The notes under the pieces were generated by a model. The model was not told the origin of the DNA. It saw only the letters and a program-made list of their open reading frames with translations, and made no database searches. A stretch of 50,715 bases of DNA from Pinguiococcus pyrenoidosus (lineage: Eukaryota; Sar; Pinguiophyceae; Pinguiochrysidales; Pinguiochrysidaceae), in assembly GCA_019677205.1 (NCBI GenBank), contig JAAMXY010000146.1, positions 1 to 50,715 of the forward strand, given 5' to 3'. Below, piece after piece: positions 30,201 through 45,200 of the stretch. Each line of letters begins with the position of its first letter. Positions within the stretch are counted from its first letter, which is position 1. The position numbers and the translations under genes were made by a program.

Positions 30201-33200
30201 GCCTTGCGGCAAGTCGGCTCCGTGAGTATTGCAGCGTCGTCGAACGGGACGACGTTTGCGTCTGCGAACCTGGTCTTTGAGTTTGTGCCAGATCCTTTGG
30301 TGACACGAGTGGAGCCGACTTTCGGCTACGTCTCCGTCCCGACCGTCTTCCATATCTTCGGCTTCTCGTTCCAGAGTCGAAGAACGACGTCCTGTCGCCT
30401 TGGTGGCGTAATCGTTACGGCAGTGGTGCTTAGCGACACGGAGATGCGCTGCACAACGCCACAGGTGTCCAGGGGACAGTACGAACTTTATGTGTCGGTG
30501 AATGCTCAGGACTTCCTTCCCACGGGTTTCAGCATCGCAATTGAAAACGATGTGCTCTCGTGGACGGCGACCCCGTCAAGTGGGCCGGACACTGGTGGAA
30601 CGGTAGTGCGGCTGGCTGGTTCTGCCTTGGCTCCGGGCATCCGAGAAAGCCTGTCCTGCGTCTTCGGGCGCGCTTGGACTTCGGCATCTGTACTTCCCGA
30701 CGGGAGGTTGGAATGCGGCACCTCGAGCAGTGTGAATGACGTGGTCCCCATCTCCGTGAGGACGGAATCTGGCGCTTTCCTTGGCTCCGCAGGCGTGTTC
30801 ACGTACTATCCACGTGAGGTCGTGACAGCAGCTCAGCCGTCTGCCAGCAGGCTGTCGGGCGGCACTGCGGTGCGGGTGTCAGGACAGAATTTCTTAGACA
30901 CTCCCGAGCTGACATGCCGATTCGGAGATGTCTCAACGCCAGCGACATTCGTCTCCTCTGCTGGGGTAGTGTGCTATGCCCCGGAGAAAGGCACACCTGG
31001 ACGAGTGACTCTCCGGGTAGCCAATAACGGTGTCGACTTCGGCCTCGGGCAAAGCGACTTCGAGTACATGATGGAGCCGAAGATCCTGGCGCTCAGCCCC
31101 GCGGCAGGAACAACTGGAGGGGGGACCACGGTGGTCGTCCACGGAACGAACTTTGCCGAGTTGGGCACGGTGCTCTGCCACTTCGGAAATGCCAGCGCGC
31201 CTGGACTGATCAAGTCAAATGTCAGCATCCTGTGCGTCACGCCACCGATGGACGCAAGCATGGTATCTGTAGGCGTATCAATCGACGGCAAGAGTATTCT
31301 GCAGACGCCCTTGGGCTTCCGGTTCTTTGCGGCCGTCCGCGTGATCTCAGTGGAGCCACCACGCGGTTCGACTCTCGGCGGCACCGTGCTCGAGGTGACG
31401 GGAGAAGGCTTCCTATACACGGAGGGGCTCGTCTGCTCGATTGGCATTCAGTACGTCCCGGCGATTTTCGTGTCAGCTACTGCTCTTCGCTGTGTGACGC
31501 CTCCTGGACTGGAAGGGGCCGTGCCGCTCTCGGTGTCCCTGAATGGTCTCGAGCACGCGGCGTCGTCGGCGACCTTTGAATACGTCTCGCCCTTCTTTGT
31601 AGACGGTCTCTCCAAGCGGGTCGTTGTTGTCGGATCGAGGGAGACCGTTGCAGTGATGGGCGCGGGCTTCCGGAGGAGCGAGAGTCTTGCTTGCTCTTTT
31701 GGCGACGTCGTGGTCCCCGCTGATTTCGTGAGCAGCCAAGAGATAGTGTGCAGCACGCCGGAAGCTGCAACGGCGGGCGTCGTCGCGGTAGAAGCTTCGA
31801 ACGACGGCTTCGACTTCACATCCAGCGGGGAGCTTCTGACCTTCGCGCACGGGCCAGATGTTCACAAGATCGATCCTCCCGTGGGAACCGTGGCCGGTGG
31901 TACGAAAGCTCACCTTGTCGGACGGGGCTTCATTGACAGTCCGGCATTAGCATGTCGATTCGGTGGCACAGTTGGTGCTGCGTACTACCTGAAACCGGAG
32001 GAGATGGTCTGCATCACGCCCGCGATGCAAAGCCCGGTCGCCGCGGACGTCGAGATCTCCTTTGACGGCCTCGTCTACCTGAGCACTGCTCAGACTTTCA
32101 GCTTCGTATCGGAGCCAGTCGTGGAGGGCTTGACGCCTCTTTCCGGCGGACCCACCGGCGCCACCGCTTTCTCTTTGGCCGGCATAAACTTCACCGCTGT
32201 CCCGAATCTGCAGTGTGTCTTCGATCAGACGCAAGTAGCAGCGCACCTCGTTAGCTCCACAGAGCTGCTCTGTCCGAGCCCGGGGGGCCTTGGAGGCCCT
32301 GTGAGGGTTGGTGTGGCGATCGATGGTCAGCTCATCTCGTCCCCAAGGGCAACCTCCGTGCCTTCGCCGGAAGCGAAGGCGATGTCTTTGCATCCAGGTC
32401 ATGGAAGCGTATACGAGACTTCGGCTGTGACGATCGCTGGTGTTGGCTTCAGCCCAACCGAAGAGTACCTCTGCCTCCTGGACGGGGAACGTGCCGCCGT
32501 CGCAACTTGGGAGAGCGACGCAGCCATCGAGTGTCGGCTTCCATCCAGAAATGCGGAGCGAATCACGACGCTCACAGTGTCTGCGGGGGGAAGCGCGGAC
32601 CTGAAGAGCTTTCCCTTCGAGTTCCGAAGGCCTGGCGAGGTTCTAGCAGCCTTTCCACGGATTGTGTCGGCGTATGAAGCGTCGCTTGTGTCCGTCTTTG
32701 GCGTTGGCCTGGATGTCCGCGGATCGTATGCTTGTCTCTTCAACGACACTCGGCATGCATCCGCCGTCCTTTCCGAGACTGAATTGACTTGTGCGGCGCC
32801 GACTTCGGAAGGGCGGTGGCAACTGCGCATTGCTTACGGCGGTAGCATTCTGCCTTTTGTGGATGCTGTCGACACTCTCAGGCTAAGTGAGACAGGGATC
32901 GGAGGAACGCTCGTGTCCGCCACCCTAGCAGTCTTGCCAAACACCCCAGCCGTTCTGGAAGGACTGGCCTCCTGCTGCTTCGATCGACATTGCAACCTTC
33001 TTTCCGGCGACGGAGACGACGTGTTCTGCTTGGTTCCACCAGGTGATTCTTTGCGAAGTATTTTCACGCTGCATGATGCGAGAGGTGCTGCCTTCGGGCC
33101 GTCGGCAAAAGTCCAGGTCCTTCCAAGGCTGGCCATACTCCATGCCGAGGTCAGGATGACAGAAGCCGGGTCCCTTGCGGCCGTGGTGGCCTTCGACTCG

Positions 33201-36200
33201 GCTGTGGATTCCTCGCTACGCCTCACGTGCTCCTTTCTCCAAAGCAATTTGACCAGCAGGCTTTGGGTTACGGAGGACGGCTTTCACGGGACCTGCGCCA
33301 CCGCCTTGGGAAGCATCTCGCTGACGCAGCAAGGCCTGGCAATGGATGTCTCGTACGATGCTTGCATCAATTGCCCTGGGGCTTCGGCGCGAGTGGTGGC
33401 GACGTACACAAGACCTCCCGAGCTCGCTCACGCACACGCTGTTTCTTCGACAGCTGGAGACGGCCTGTCGTTCCTTGTTGCCGGTGCAGGATTCGTCAAC
33501 GCCCAGCGGCTGGGCTGTCACGTAAGCGGGGGCAACAAATCTAGGCTTCTCCATGGGACCTTCCTGTCTGAGGGCCGCGTGCTTTGCATCGGTCCCGAGA
33601 CGGAGTACGGATTCGACGGCGATGCGATGACAGGCGGCGCCGTCAGCGTGGCCAACGATCCGGCCTTCCTTTCAAACAGCGTGCCCGTCAGTCAACCATT
33701 TGAACTCAGCATCGCTTCTTTGGACCTGCAAGCTTCCTGGGATGGCACGGAGAACTACATCATCCGCGTAGCCGGAGCGGGCTTTCTGCGGCGAAGGCGC
33801 GGAGACCTAAGCTGTGCTCTGATTCTCGACGGCCAGAATCAACGGGCCGTGGTGGACGCCGCCGTCTTGGGGAAGAACCACTGCGAGTGTCTCGCCAGAG
33901 CGGCCATCTTAAGCCGAGCCCATAGCGTGGAAATCTGCAGTGGCAGCGGAAGTTGCAGTCGAGCCTTGGCCCTCAACAAGCCCCTGCCTCCGTTGCATCT
34001 GGAGTCCCCGGACTCGCATACCGTCTACGCAGAGGCCACCTACCAGATACGAGCGATGAAAAGGCCGTTGCTTGCCCAGGTTGGTGCGTCCTTTCGGGCT
34101 TCTCTAAGCATCTCAGGCCGGCGGCAGCGAACCTCACTGAAGTGCGAGTTCTTCGCGGTGGGGACGCAGAGAACGGCAACGGTGGTAGAAGCCGAGCAGA
34201 TCACGGGGACCTCAATCTCCTGCGTGGCGACACCATCGAGACCGGGCACTCTGCTTCTTAGAGTCTTCGATGAGGATCGAGAAAGCTCTTCGAATGCCCT
34301 GCAGATAGAGGTCGCACCCGAGGTGCACGTGTTCGACTTCTGGGCGTCCTACGATGCGGTTCACATCCAAGGTAGTTTTAACAAGCCGGGGTCGGTCACC
34401 CACTCCGCAGAGATGGTCAAGCCAGCTTGCCAGTTTGGTGGTGAATTGGTCTGGGGACATTGGAGAAGCTCAACGGAGATTCTCTGCCCCACCGCCGGAT
34501 CTCTAGACGTCAGCACGGCGCTTGAGGTCAGTATTGACGCCGGGGCAACATTCTTGCCCGTGAGCTCCAACTTTTCCACTCAGCGCCACCCCAGCGGACC
34601 GCTTCTCGCTCCGACACGTGCGGATGTTGGAGCACTCACGACCTATTTCGCCGAGGACGCATTCCCGGGCTTTCGGCGAGCAAACGCGTCGAGCTGTTCT
34701 TTTAGCGCTCGGCGCTCCGGTACAGTCGTGGACGTGGCCACCACATTGAGCGAGCCAACGTCTTGTATCGCAGCTCTCCCAGTGCAGGACGTCTGGGACG
34801 TGCGCATCGAAGGCGAGAACGGCGACAGGGCCTCCGTCTTGTCCACCGTCACAACCATGCCGCTCCTTCTCTTGCTCGACGTATCTCCCCGTCAGATTTT
34901 CAGCTTTACGAACGCTAGTGTGCGTATTTCGGGAGTTGGCTTCTCAAGAATGCGAAGGCCGGCCTGCATCGTGATTCACGATGGTCAAGAAGCGGCACGC
35001 GCAGAAGGATTTGCTACATCGGATTCTCAGATGATTTGCCGCCCTATCAACACCTTTCCTGGAACCTTCGAGCTCAGAGTCGCTGACATCAATGGAAACG
35101 TCTGGACTCTGCCTGAGCTGGCGACGCTGTCTGTTGTCCCAGTCGTCAGAATTGGCGACGGAAGAGTCGTGGAAGACCAAGCGCGTGTGTTTGGGGTCTT
35201 TGATGAGCTGGAAGAGGCCCTTTACTGCGGAGCAGACGGATCCTTCCCTGTGATGGGCAGAGGCGGCGATACCAAGTCTCTCAGTTGTGCTGTAGAGACG
35301 CAAGGCGACGTCCTCAGCATTCGAAGTGTTGTGGACGGAATAAACCAGGAGACCAGCCTCACCATTCCCGTCAGCGCGGAGGCGAATGGAAGTGCCTCCG
35401 GCATTTCCATCTTGTCGTATGAGCCATCACATCTACGTGAGGGGTCGAACGAGTTCCTCGTCGTCACGATGGTCACACATGCCCCGCAGGCGGACTTCAG
35501 GTGCGAGTTTGCATCAAGCCACGAAGTCGCCGCCATGCGCCTACTTCAGAACAAGGAGCTTGTCAAGATTGCTTGTGCCGCATCGGGCGTGCCGCCGGGC
35601 ACCATGGAGATGCGTGTGGTGGCAGGTGGCGCGTCGAGCCCGACCATTCTTCTGGACGTTCGCCCCAGAGTCCACCTGTACGATATCCGGCTTCAAGACC
35701 TGGGAAGTCGAGTGATCGCCAACGTGACTGGCGTCTTTGATGCCTCGGACCTCTTGTGCGTCGCCGAGAGCGGGATTGAAGCCGCGGCTGTGGCTGAACT
35801 ACAGTCTCCAATCGGCCAATCAAGAACATCGGCGCAGTGTGAGCTCCCAGCTCTCACAACCAGTGTCACTGCGTATGTAAGATCCAATCCCGATGAGAGT
35901 CTTGCGGCGACAGTGCAGCAGATTTCGATTGTCAGCGTAAGCCCCAGGGCCACGTCGTGCATGTCCTCCGGCCGGATACGCTTGCGCGGGAACCATCTTA
36001 GAATGAGAGACTTTGATGGCTGTCGATTCACAGCTGGACACAAGGTCGTGTTGGAAGGATGGCTGTCCATCTCCAGCGACGAAGAAGCCCAGTGTGCCTT
36101 CAGCGCCGCAGACTGGCGCATCGACGCTGTCCCTTCGCCTACGGCAATGGCGAGTCTTTCCCTGATGTTCGCTGACGCTGGGCAAAGGTATACATACGAA

Positions 36201-39200
36201 ACAATGCTGGAAGTCATGCTCATGCCCGAGATGGTGTTGGACACCGTTGCGCCGGCCATCGTTCTGAAGGACTTCCCCGCGCTTCTTCGGATTCATGGGA
36301 GAGGCTTTGTTAGCACAGACACCCTCTGCTGTGTTCTCTCAACGTCGGCTGGTGGCAGCCGGTGGACGGTGCAAGCTCATCGAAGAAGCGACTCAGCACT
36401 CGACTGCCAATACGAGCCGGGCACGGTAGCGGGCGGCTGGTATCAAGTTGAGGTGTCGTACACCTGTGACGGTTCCGCCTCCTCCACCGGCCTTCCGGTG
36501 CTCTTGAGTTCGTCGCCAAGGTTTGAAGTCCCCAAGGCGGGGCGGCAGTTCCTGGAGGGGCTTCCACTGCGATTTCGAGCGTCAGACCTGCCACCTGGCG
36601 TCATGGTGCTTTGCCGATTCAGCAGCGGCCTCGGCCAGCAGCTTCACACTGATGAAGCCGGGCTTCACGAGGAGCACGTTCTGTGCACGGCGCCCGTGGA
36701 TCCTCCGAGCGAGCTGTCCGTTGAAATCATCGTGCAAGGGCAAGTCTTCGTCGGTCCAGTGCCGGTGACTTTTGCTCAACACGCAGACATACTCGATGGG
36801 CTCGACGGGAATCGACTGTTTGCGCGTGGCGGCGACGAACTCCCGCTTGCGATACCAATGGGATACTCTCCAAGCGACTTCCTCTGCGTCTACTCGTCTG
36901 TGCTGCGCGCAGGCGTTCTGGAGCTCCCTGTGGTGCAGTCTACATCTGAGACGACGGCTTGTAGGATGCCCATGGCGAGTGGCTCTCAGCGCGAGATCTG
37001 GCGGCTGCACATCGCCCATCTGGTGGCACCCGGTCTTGACAAAGCGTTCTTGGAGGCCTCCGCAACTCTTGTTTTGTCCGGGGACGTGCTCGTTACGCGA
37101 GTCCGTCCCACGTCGGCCCCGCAATCGAGAGAGAGCGAGCTCACGGTTTACGGAGCAGGGTTTGTCTCCGATGCAGGGCTGCTCTGCATGTTCCGAAAGG
37201 GCGAAGCAGCCTACGCAACGCCGTTCCGCTCTTTCTCTGTCTCCACGGGAAGCTGCAGCACGCCCGTCGCAAACCACTCCGCAGGGGTCTACGAGTTGTA
37301 CGTCGGGCTCGCCGAAGAACGCCAATCCGTGTCCGGCAGTGTGCTGTTCGAGTTTACGTACGACGCATCTGTCGTTCCATTCTCCCCAGCAAGTGCTGTT
37401 CCACAAATGACGATCCTGCGCTTTGAAGTCGGAGCGAGTGCGAACGCTGTAAGCAAGGTGCGTTGCCTCTTCAACACGCTCGATGTGTCAACCCCGGCCA
37501 TCGTAGTGGATGGTGTCGCCGAGTGCCGGGCGCCGCTTGTCAACTTCACGCGCCTCGGATCGGCCCTTGAGGTGCCCGTCCAGGTGCAGGTGGGCCACAG
37601 GCTTTACGGAGCCGACGGGGGCATGCGTGTTACGCTTCGCAAGTATGACCCAGGTGCGGCGTGGAGCATCAAGCCCGATTGGGGCCCCAGGAGAGGCGGC
37701 ACCGTGGTAAAAGCAGCGTTACTGGCGCCAGGAGGCCGGCTACCGAAGGGCACTTCCGTGTGCCGCTTCGGCGAAACAGAAGTGGCCGCGAATGTGTCGT
37801 CGCAGAGGAGCCTAAGCTGCGCCGCTCCCCCGTGGAGCGGGCAAGACTACGTGACTTTGTCGCTGTCCTTGGACGGCGGCGACTCCTGGCTGTTCACGGG
37901 AGTAGCCTTCCGCTACCGCGACGATGTCGGCTTCGTGACGATCTCGCCGACGCACGGACCAGCCGTGGGAGGCACGATGGTCACCGTTCACGGCCGCGGC
38001 TTCGTGAATTCCGCGGGGCTTCTCTGCAGCTTTGGTGGCGCTTCCGTCATGGCCTTTTGGATCTCGGAAGACACGCTTCGCTGCACAACACCGGTTTCTA
38101 GCACAGGAGAAGCCACCGTGGCTGTCTCCATCCTCTCTAGCGACGCTGACGCTCATCCCGTACAAGCGGTGCAGCGCTTTCACTACGACATGGAGGCTGT
38201 TCTTCATCGCGTCGTCCCTTCTACGGTAAGCTTCCTAGGAGGCGCTTCTGTGCTCATCTCCGGTCGGCACTTGGCGGGGGGCAGCAGTCCCCAAGGGATG
38301 TTCGGCGACAAGATTGCCCCGTGCATCGTCGTGTCGGACGCAGAGGTCTCTTGCGTGGCACCGGCATTTCACAGGACGTCGGATACAGTGAAGACGGTGG
38401 CCGTGCGTTTCGCGAAGAACGGTATTTCCTTCACAAAGATGGAGCATTCCTCGTTCATCGCGTACGCGCCGCTTCCGGACGTGCACCACGTGTGGCCTCC
38501 GAGGGTGTTGGTGGGAGGCACGGTGGAGCTCTTGCTCACGGGTTCCTTCGCGGGGGCGTCGGAGCAGAGCTTCTGCGTAGTCTTTGCTGCGGGCGCGTCA
38601 TCGCCAACGTGGATAGCTGCTATGAAGCGATCGGCTTCTCACCTCGTAGCGCTCTTGCCCGCGGTGGACATGGCGACGCAGCTGTCGGTTGGGGTAGCTC
38701 TAAACCGCGAAGAGATCAGCACTAGTCGCGTCGAGGTGGCTGCGCTCCCGATGCCAGCGATCGACAACGTGACGCCATCGATTCTTCACGACGCGGCCAA
38801 CGGGACTTCCGTTACCGTCTTCGGAGGGCCCTTTGACCAGACGAGTCCTTGGAGCTGCCGGCTTGGCGACGGCTCGGCGGCCGACGCATATGTGCTGTCA
38901 ACTTCGGTGCTGGAGTGTGGAAGTCTCTCAATGACATCGGCGACGACGCTGCGATTGTTTGTGTCGCCGTTGCTGAAGGAGCAGGTGCTTTCAGCGCCGC
39001 CGCAGCTGCTGGTGGATACGCACGTCGACCTTGTCCACGCGCCGCTTCCGCGAGTCGCCCGCGCCGAGATTGTCGAGGCTGACTCCGAAGGCCGCGCCCT
39101 GGTGGAGCTGACGGGCACTGGCTTTCGCGACGCTCCCCAGTTGTCATGCCGCTTTACGGATTCTGTCGTGGCCGCCGCGTACGCTTCGAACACAACGATA

Positions 39201-42200
39201 TACTGCCGCTCGCCTCTGAGACCACTAGTGGCCACCGCTACCCCGGTCGCGGCCTCCGTGAATGGCCTTGACTTCAGCGCTGAAGTCGCTTATCTCAACT
39301 ACGCGCCAAAAATACGAATTGAAGCCTGTGATCCACGGCGCGGTGCCTTAGAAGGGGGTCTCCTTGTCGCAGTCGTGGGAACTGGCTTCGAGCGGAGTGG
39401 GAACATATCTTGCCGTTTTGGGAACCATATTGCATCGGCGGAGTATGTCTCGCCGGCGCAGGTGTCTTGCAGCACCCCGCCGGTGGCCCACGCAGCACTT
39501 TTGCCGCTGAGGGTGTCAAACGACGGCAAGGTCTTCAGCCGTCCGTTCCTCTCTTTCCGCTACGAGCGTCGACCCGTAGTGTCTGCCGTGGCACCGCAAG
39601 AACTGCAAGGCTCCAGCGGCGGAGACATCTTTGTCAGTGGAGCTCATTTCTCCAACTCGATGAAGCTGCTGTGTTCACTTCACGCAAGCCGCGGGGTCGA
39701 GGGCGAGGGCCTCCTGGATCTTCCGCTGGGGGCGCGTTCCGCTCGCGCCGAATGGATGTCCGCGAACTTGGTGGCCTGTCGCCTCACGGAGGTATCTCCG
39801 TCGCTTCCACCGGGGCAAGTGTACGCTCTAAGAATCTCGAACAACGGCGTCGAGTTCTCCAGGGAGTCGCTGGCCGCCACCGTCACAGCAAGGCCCATGA
39901 TTGTGGTAGAAAGCCTGACCCCGTCGGAGGGCTTCGATTCAGGTGGAACGCCGGTCACCCTCGTCGTCAGTCATCTCGAGAGGAGCTTCAGTAGGCAACC
40001 GGCAGCACAGATGCGCTGTCGCTTCGGCGATGTCGGGCCGGCAATGCCTGCGGAGCTTGTCCGCTTCGAAGGTGGGGCCTCTGCAACGCTACGTTGCAGC
40101 ACTCCGCCTTCTAGCACGGGTCGCGGGGAGGTTGGCGTCTTTCTAAGCCTCGACGGTGCTGACTTTGCGCCGAGCGGCAAGCAGTTCTCTTATCGGAGCA
40201 AGCCACAGATCCTCGAAATGGCTCCGCACTTGGGCCCCGAGACTGGCGGGACACAGATCGTGCTCCGCGTGGCAGGTTTCCTGGAGGGAGATCAGAGGCC
40301 CATGTGCCGCTTTGGCGACAGCAACGTTTTCGACGACGGTGTGCCTTCCCAGACGGCTGTGGACGGAACCTTCGGCAGAGGACGAGACGAAGTTCGCTGC
40401 GTCACGCCCCCGATGCAGGGCTCGCAGCGGAAGAGAGTGCAGGTTTACGTCAGCTTCAATGGAGTCGACTTCAGCACCAATGGAGCCACGTTTCACCCAA
40501 CGCCGCTTCCAAGGCTAAACTCCGCGACTCCAGGAAGCTTCGTAGCTGGCGTGGACAGCTTGCTGACGGTCGAAGGGTCGCAGTTCACCGTCTCGAGCGC
40601 CGTGGCATGCGCCTTCGCAAGCGTGGACGGGTTTTCCTTGCTGTACCCGTCTTCTTTGAGCGGGGACAGCGTCGTCTCGAGACAATCCCTGCTGCAGATA
40701 CCAGGAACATGCTTCGATGACGTCCCGATAATCGTGTCAGACGCCAAGATTCGATGCAACGTCGGAAGCTGCTCCCAGCCTGGAGCGTTTGCGGTGCTTC
40801 TCAGCTCAAATGGAGTGGACTTTTCGACGAACTCGCAAAGCAGCAACATGGCCATGCCTACGGTGAGCATCTTACAAAAGCTCCACGTGAAGCATGTCCG
40901 TCCAGATCGCGGACCGTCGGGCGGAAACGGGGCCGTCGTCCTTGAAACCGGAGAGGTGCTCCCAGCCGAGGAGGACGCGTATCTCGAATGCGTCTTCGAC
41001 GGCAAGACAACCAGAGCGCAGGTTACGGGCGACAAGTCCATCACCTGCTTTGCGCCGTCCGCCACAAGATCCGCCGCCGTGAAGCTGGACGTGACTCTGA
41101 ATGGGGTATCCATTCTTCACCAAACCCTGATCTACACGTACTACGAGGCATACAGGGTCGAGGCGATCGAACCGATGATTGTCAACGCGGAGGGAGGTGA
41201 CCCAGTGACTCTGAGAATCTCGCCTCCGCTGGCGTTGCTCGAAGATGCCGACGAGCTTCGCGTTGCTTTCAGTCCGCGTGCAAACCTTTTCCCGGTGGAG
41301 GTCCTGAATGAGACTGCCCTGAAAGTGGCAGCACCGAGAGCTCCCAATCTAGTCAGCACTGAAGCTGGACAGATTCACCTGGTCGATCTCCGGTCTGGTG
41401 GTCCCAACGACGCTCACCGAATCCCAGGACCGGAGCTGGTCTACCTCCGGCAGCCGTGGGTCACGTCAATCACCCCATCTTTCGGCTCCACCCGGGGAGG
41501 CACGGGCATCTCAGTGGAAGGAGAATACTTTGCGGAGGGTTTCGAGCTTCAGTGCATCTTTGAGCAAGCATCTAGCCGCAGGAAGCAGGCGTCGCCGGCC
41601 AGGAGACTCAGCAGCAGGCAGGCGGCATGCGCATCACCGAGCTTCCGCACAGGAATCGCAGACTTCCGGCTGCACATCGAGGGGCTTCCGGCAATCAGCT
41701 TCGCGAATTTCAGCTCTACCTTCGCCTTCGTCGCCGAGCCGGCAACCGACGGCATCGCGGCACGCCTTGCCCGGAACTCCGAGGGAGAAGACGTGCTTCG
41801 CGTGAGTAGTTCAGACTTCGCTCGATTTGCGAAACTCCCTCTACGCCCAGGCTGCGGCTTTGGGCGAGCTGGTTCTGTGCCGGGCGCCTTTTACGCCAGC
41901 GATCCGTCCGATGCAGACTCGTATCCAAGTATCCACTGCAGCGTCCCTTCGAATGCGTTCACTCCGATCAGCGAGGAGCTGACGTATACCCTCAACGGTG
42001 TCGACTATAGCCCCATTCCGGCCAGCTTCGCCTTCGGGGCACCTGCTTTGGCCACGAGCGTCACCCCCGACTTCGGGAGCGTCGCCGGTGGAACCGTCCT
42101 CGACGTGGAAGGGCAGCTCCTGCAGACACAGATTGGTGCGAAGGTACTTGGGATGTTTGAGCTCGGGGGCGCCGCCGCCTACTCAGAAGGGATCGTCGTG

Positions 42201-45200
42201 TCGGCGTCTATGGCGAGGTTCACGTCGCCCCCGTCACCCACCACGCGGTCAGGGCTGGCGCGCTTCGTTCTGCTTCCACAAGCAGGCGGCGACCCTGTGG
42301 CATATCTTTGGTACCGGTATGACCCCGCGCCGACCGTGACAGGTGTCTCCCCGCCGTCGGGACCCAGCGCGGGAGGTACCGAAGTGACGGTCATCGGGAG
42401 ACACTTCGTAGTCGGCGCCAGGGCTCCTGCCTGTCTCTTCGGGGGCACCTACACAACATCCGCAGTCGTCCAGTCCGAGGTACAGTTGAAGTGCACCGCA
42501 CCTGCGATCTGGAAGCTGCCGGATCGTTGGCAAGACGAGGAGGGCTCGGTAGCACTCCAAGTGTCCATGAACGGCGTGGACTTCACCGAAGCGTCCGCAT
42601 CTGCCTTCTACTTTTACGCAGCCGCGAACGTCACTGCAGTCTACCCGACCAAAGTCTTTGCGTCGGCGGCAGCCACCATCTCTATGGAGGGGTCCTTTCC
42701 AGTGTTCCCCGAGAATAGCAGCCTTTCCAGGCCTCTTTGTCGGCTTTCGGGCTCCGCGGAAACCCCTCTGGTGGTGGAAGAGCGGTCGCTCTTGAAGTGC
42801 TCATTCTCGCGATTCCTTCTCTCCGCGCTGCCAGTTGCGTCTCTGAGCTCTGGTCTGGTGTCGCTGTCCATCTCCTTCAACGGCGGCAACGACTACTTTA
42901 CACTCCCTCAGCAGCTTACCGTGCTGCCAGACGCGATTCCTGCGGTCGACGATTTCACCGGCATTCCAGAGCTTGGACGCCTTGCCGTCGGCGTTCGGCT
43001 GGAGGACGGCGTCTACGGCGACACGCTGAGTGCTGGAACCAGCAGCTTGGATTCGACGCTTCTGCAGACTTCAGACTGTTTTGTTGGGACGTTGTTCAAC
43101 GAAACTGGGAGGTCTGGAAGTCTCGGCACCCTTCCAGCCGGTGTGCAATGTCCTGTGCCCCCCGGCGACGCCCAGCTTCGCCCAGGGTACGGGCAGAGTC
43201 CGCGGTGGGTCGGCCTGCGGGTCCATCCCGGCGCCGTGCCGGAAGCAACATATCAGGCCGGCGTGCTTTTGCTGAGCACCCCTGTGGTCTTCAGCGTCCA
43301 CCCCACCGTGTTTCCGGCTCTTGGCGGACGTCGCGCAGTCATCTCCGGCCGCAACTTCAGCTCTCACGCTACGTACCAGTGCAAGTTCGGCGAAGCTGGC
43401 TCCGCGGCTGCCGACTTCGTCAACACGGCGGAACTCCATTGCCAGAGTCCACGGCATCTGCCCGGCAACTTCTTCCTGGAGATCTCCTCGACGACCGGCG
43501 CATACCTGAGCTTCAAGCAGAGTATCTCCTTTGTGTTGGCGCCGTCAATCGAGAGGATTTCGCCAAGCACGGGGCCGATAGAGGGCGGCACCGTGGTCAC
43601 GGTGACAGGCAGAACCTTCACGAGAGCCCTGGTTCCGTACTGCAAGTTTGGCGAGAAAGTCGTGCCAGCGCTTCGCCGGTCGTCTTCCATGGAGATCATC
43701 TGCGTCGCACCTCCCCGGCTGGACGGCTCGAGGATGGTGCAGCTGCGCCTCGCTACCGGCAACCCAGCGGCAGAATCGAACACGGTCGACTACACATACC
43801 ACGGCCAGGTGCACGTCGCGCTGGTCGAGCCAAGCATCGGCGCGGTTGGCGGCGGAACGGCGGTGCTTGTGCGTGGAGAAGGCTTCCTGAATGCCTCCAC
43901 GCTGGCATGTCACTTTGGCGAAGTTTCGGTCAGCGCCATGTTTATCAGCTCGCGAGAGGTCGAATGCCTGAGCCCGTCGTATACAGCGCAAAAGAGGGAG
44001 AGACGCGAGGCCAGCGTGCCGCTAGAAGTGTCCATCAACGGAGCCGATGCTTCCAAGTCGGGCGTCACCTACTCATTCGCCGACCGGCCCGTCCTTAGAA
44101 GCGTAGAGCCCGTCCTCGGGCCCGCCTTGCGCGGCGGCACCCGCCTTGCACTGTACGGCGAGGGGCTGGGCTTCGAGGCGCCCCCTGACGACGCAGCTCA
44201 GGAGCGCGACACCCTCGACATGCAGTGCCAGATTGGCGCGGAGACGCGCGCAGCGTGGAGAATCGGAAATGGCATCGTCGCCTGCGAGACGCCGCCGCAT
44301 CCACCAGGTCTCGTGAGCGTCGCCTTGACGCTCAACGGCGTGGAGTTCAGCAACGCCTTGGCCTTCCTGTATCTGCCCGACGAGTCCGTCTTTGCCGTCC
44401 GCCCCCCATGGGGCCTGGTCGACGGCGGCAACCCCATCTTCGTAGTCGGGAGCAACTTCGTGAACAACACGGCGCTTTCGTGCCGCTTTGGCGCCCAGGT
44501 CGTCAGGGCCACGTTCGTCTTGCCGGAACTCGTGGTTTGCGTCGCACCGCCCAGGCTGGATGCACCCACCGTGGAGGGCGCCGTGGCGGTAGAGGTGGCC
44601 AACAACGGCAGGGACTTCAGCCAGAGCGGAGGGCTCTACCACTACGTGACCAACTGCGGCGTCGGCAACTACTGCAGCGGTGTGGCGCCCATGCCCTGTC
44701 CCAACGGCACGTACTGTAGCGAAGCGCAGAGCCGCAACTTTACGCTTTGCGAGCCGGGCAAGTTCCAGCCCAGCGCCGGCGCTTCTTCGTGTCTCGCGTG
44801 TCCCGTGGGTTTCTACTGCCCGGACTTTGGGCTCTCCGCGCCACGCCTTTGCCCCGCCGGGGCCGTCTGCGACGTGCGCGGCCTGCGGGAGCCCAGCAAG
44901 CGCTGTCCGGAGGGGCACTACTGCTTCAGCGGCACGAAGACGCAGAGCGTCGAGGCACTCAGCGCGGCGTCCGACGCCTGGGAGACCCATGAGCAGGACG
45001 GGGTGGTGGTCTTCAACGCCTCGAAGCGCAGCTGGCCTGTCCGCCCCCAAACCGGCGGCGACGCCAACGGGACGTACCAAGCATGGCGTCCCCCCGCGAT
45101 TTCCGACCTCGACGACGCCAGACTCCAGAGCCTCGCGTCCTGCGCAGAAGCCGACGCGTGCAGTGCGGAGGAGATGCAGGTCCTTGCCGAGCAGCCCTTC

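Noticed and set aside
42737..44098. Plus-strand frame of 453 codons in another phase
   Set aside because: Overlaps clear TIG domains in the main frame; Arg/Ser-rich composition is typical of a shadow.
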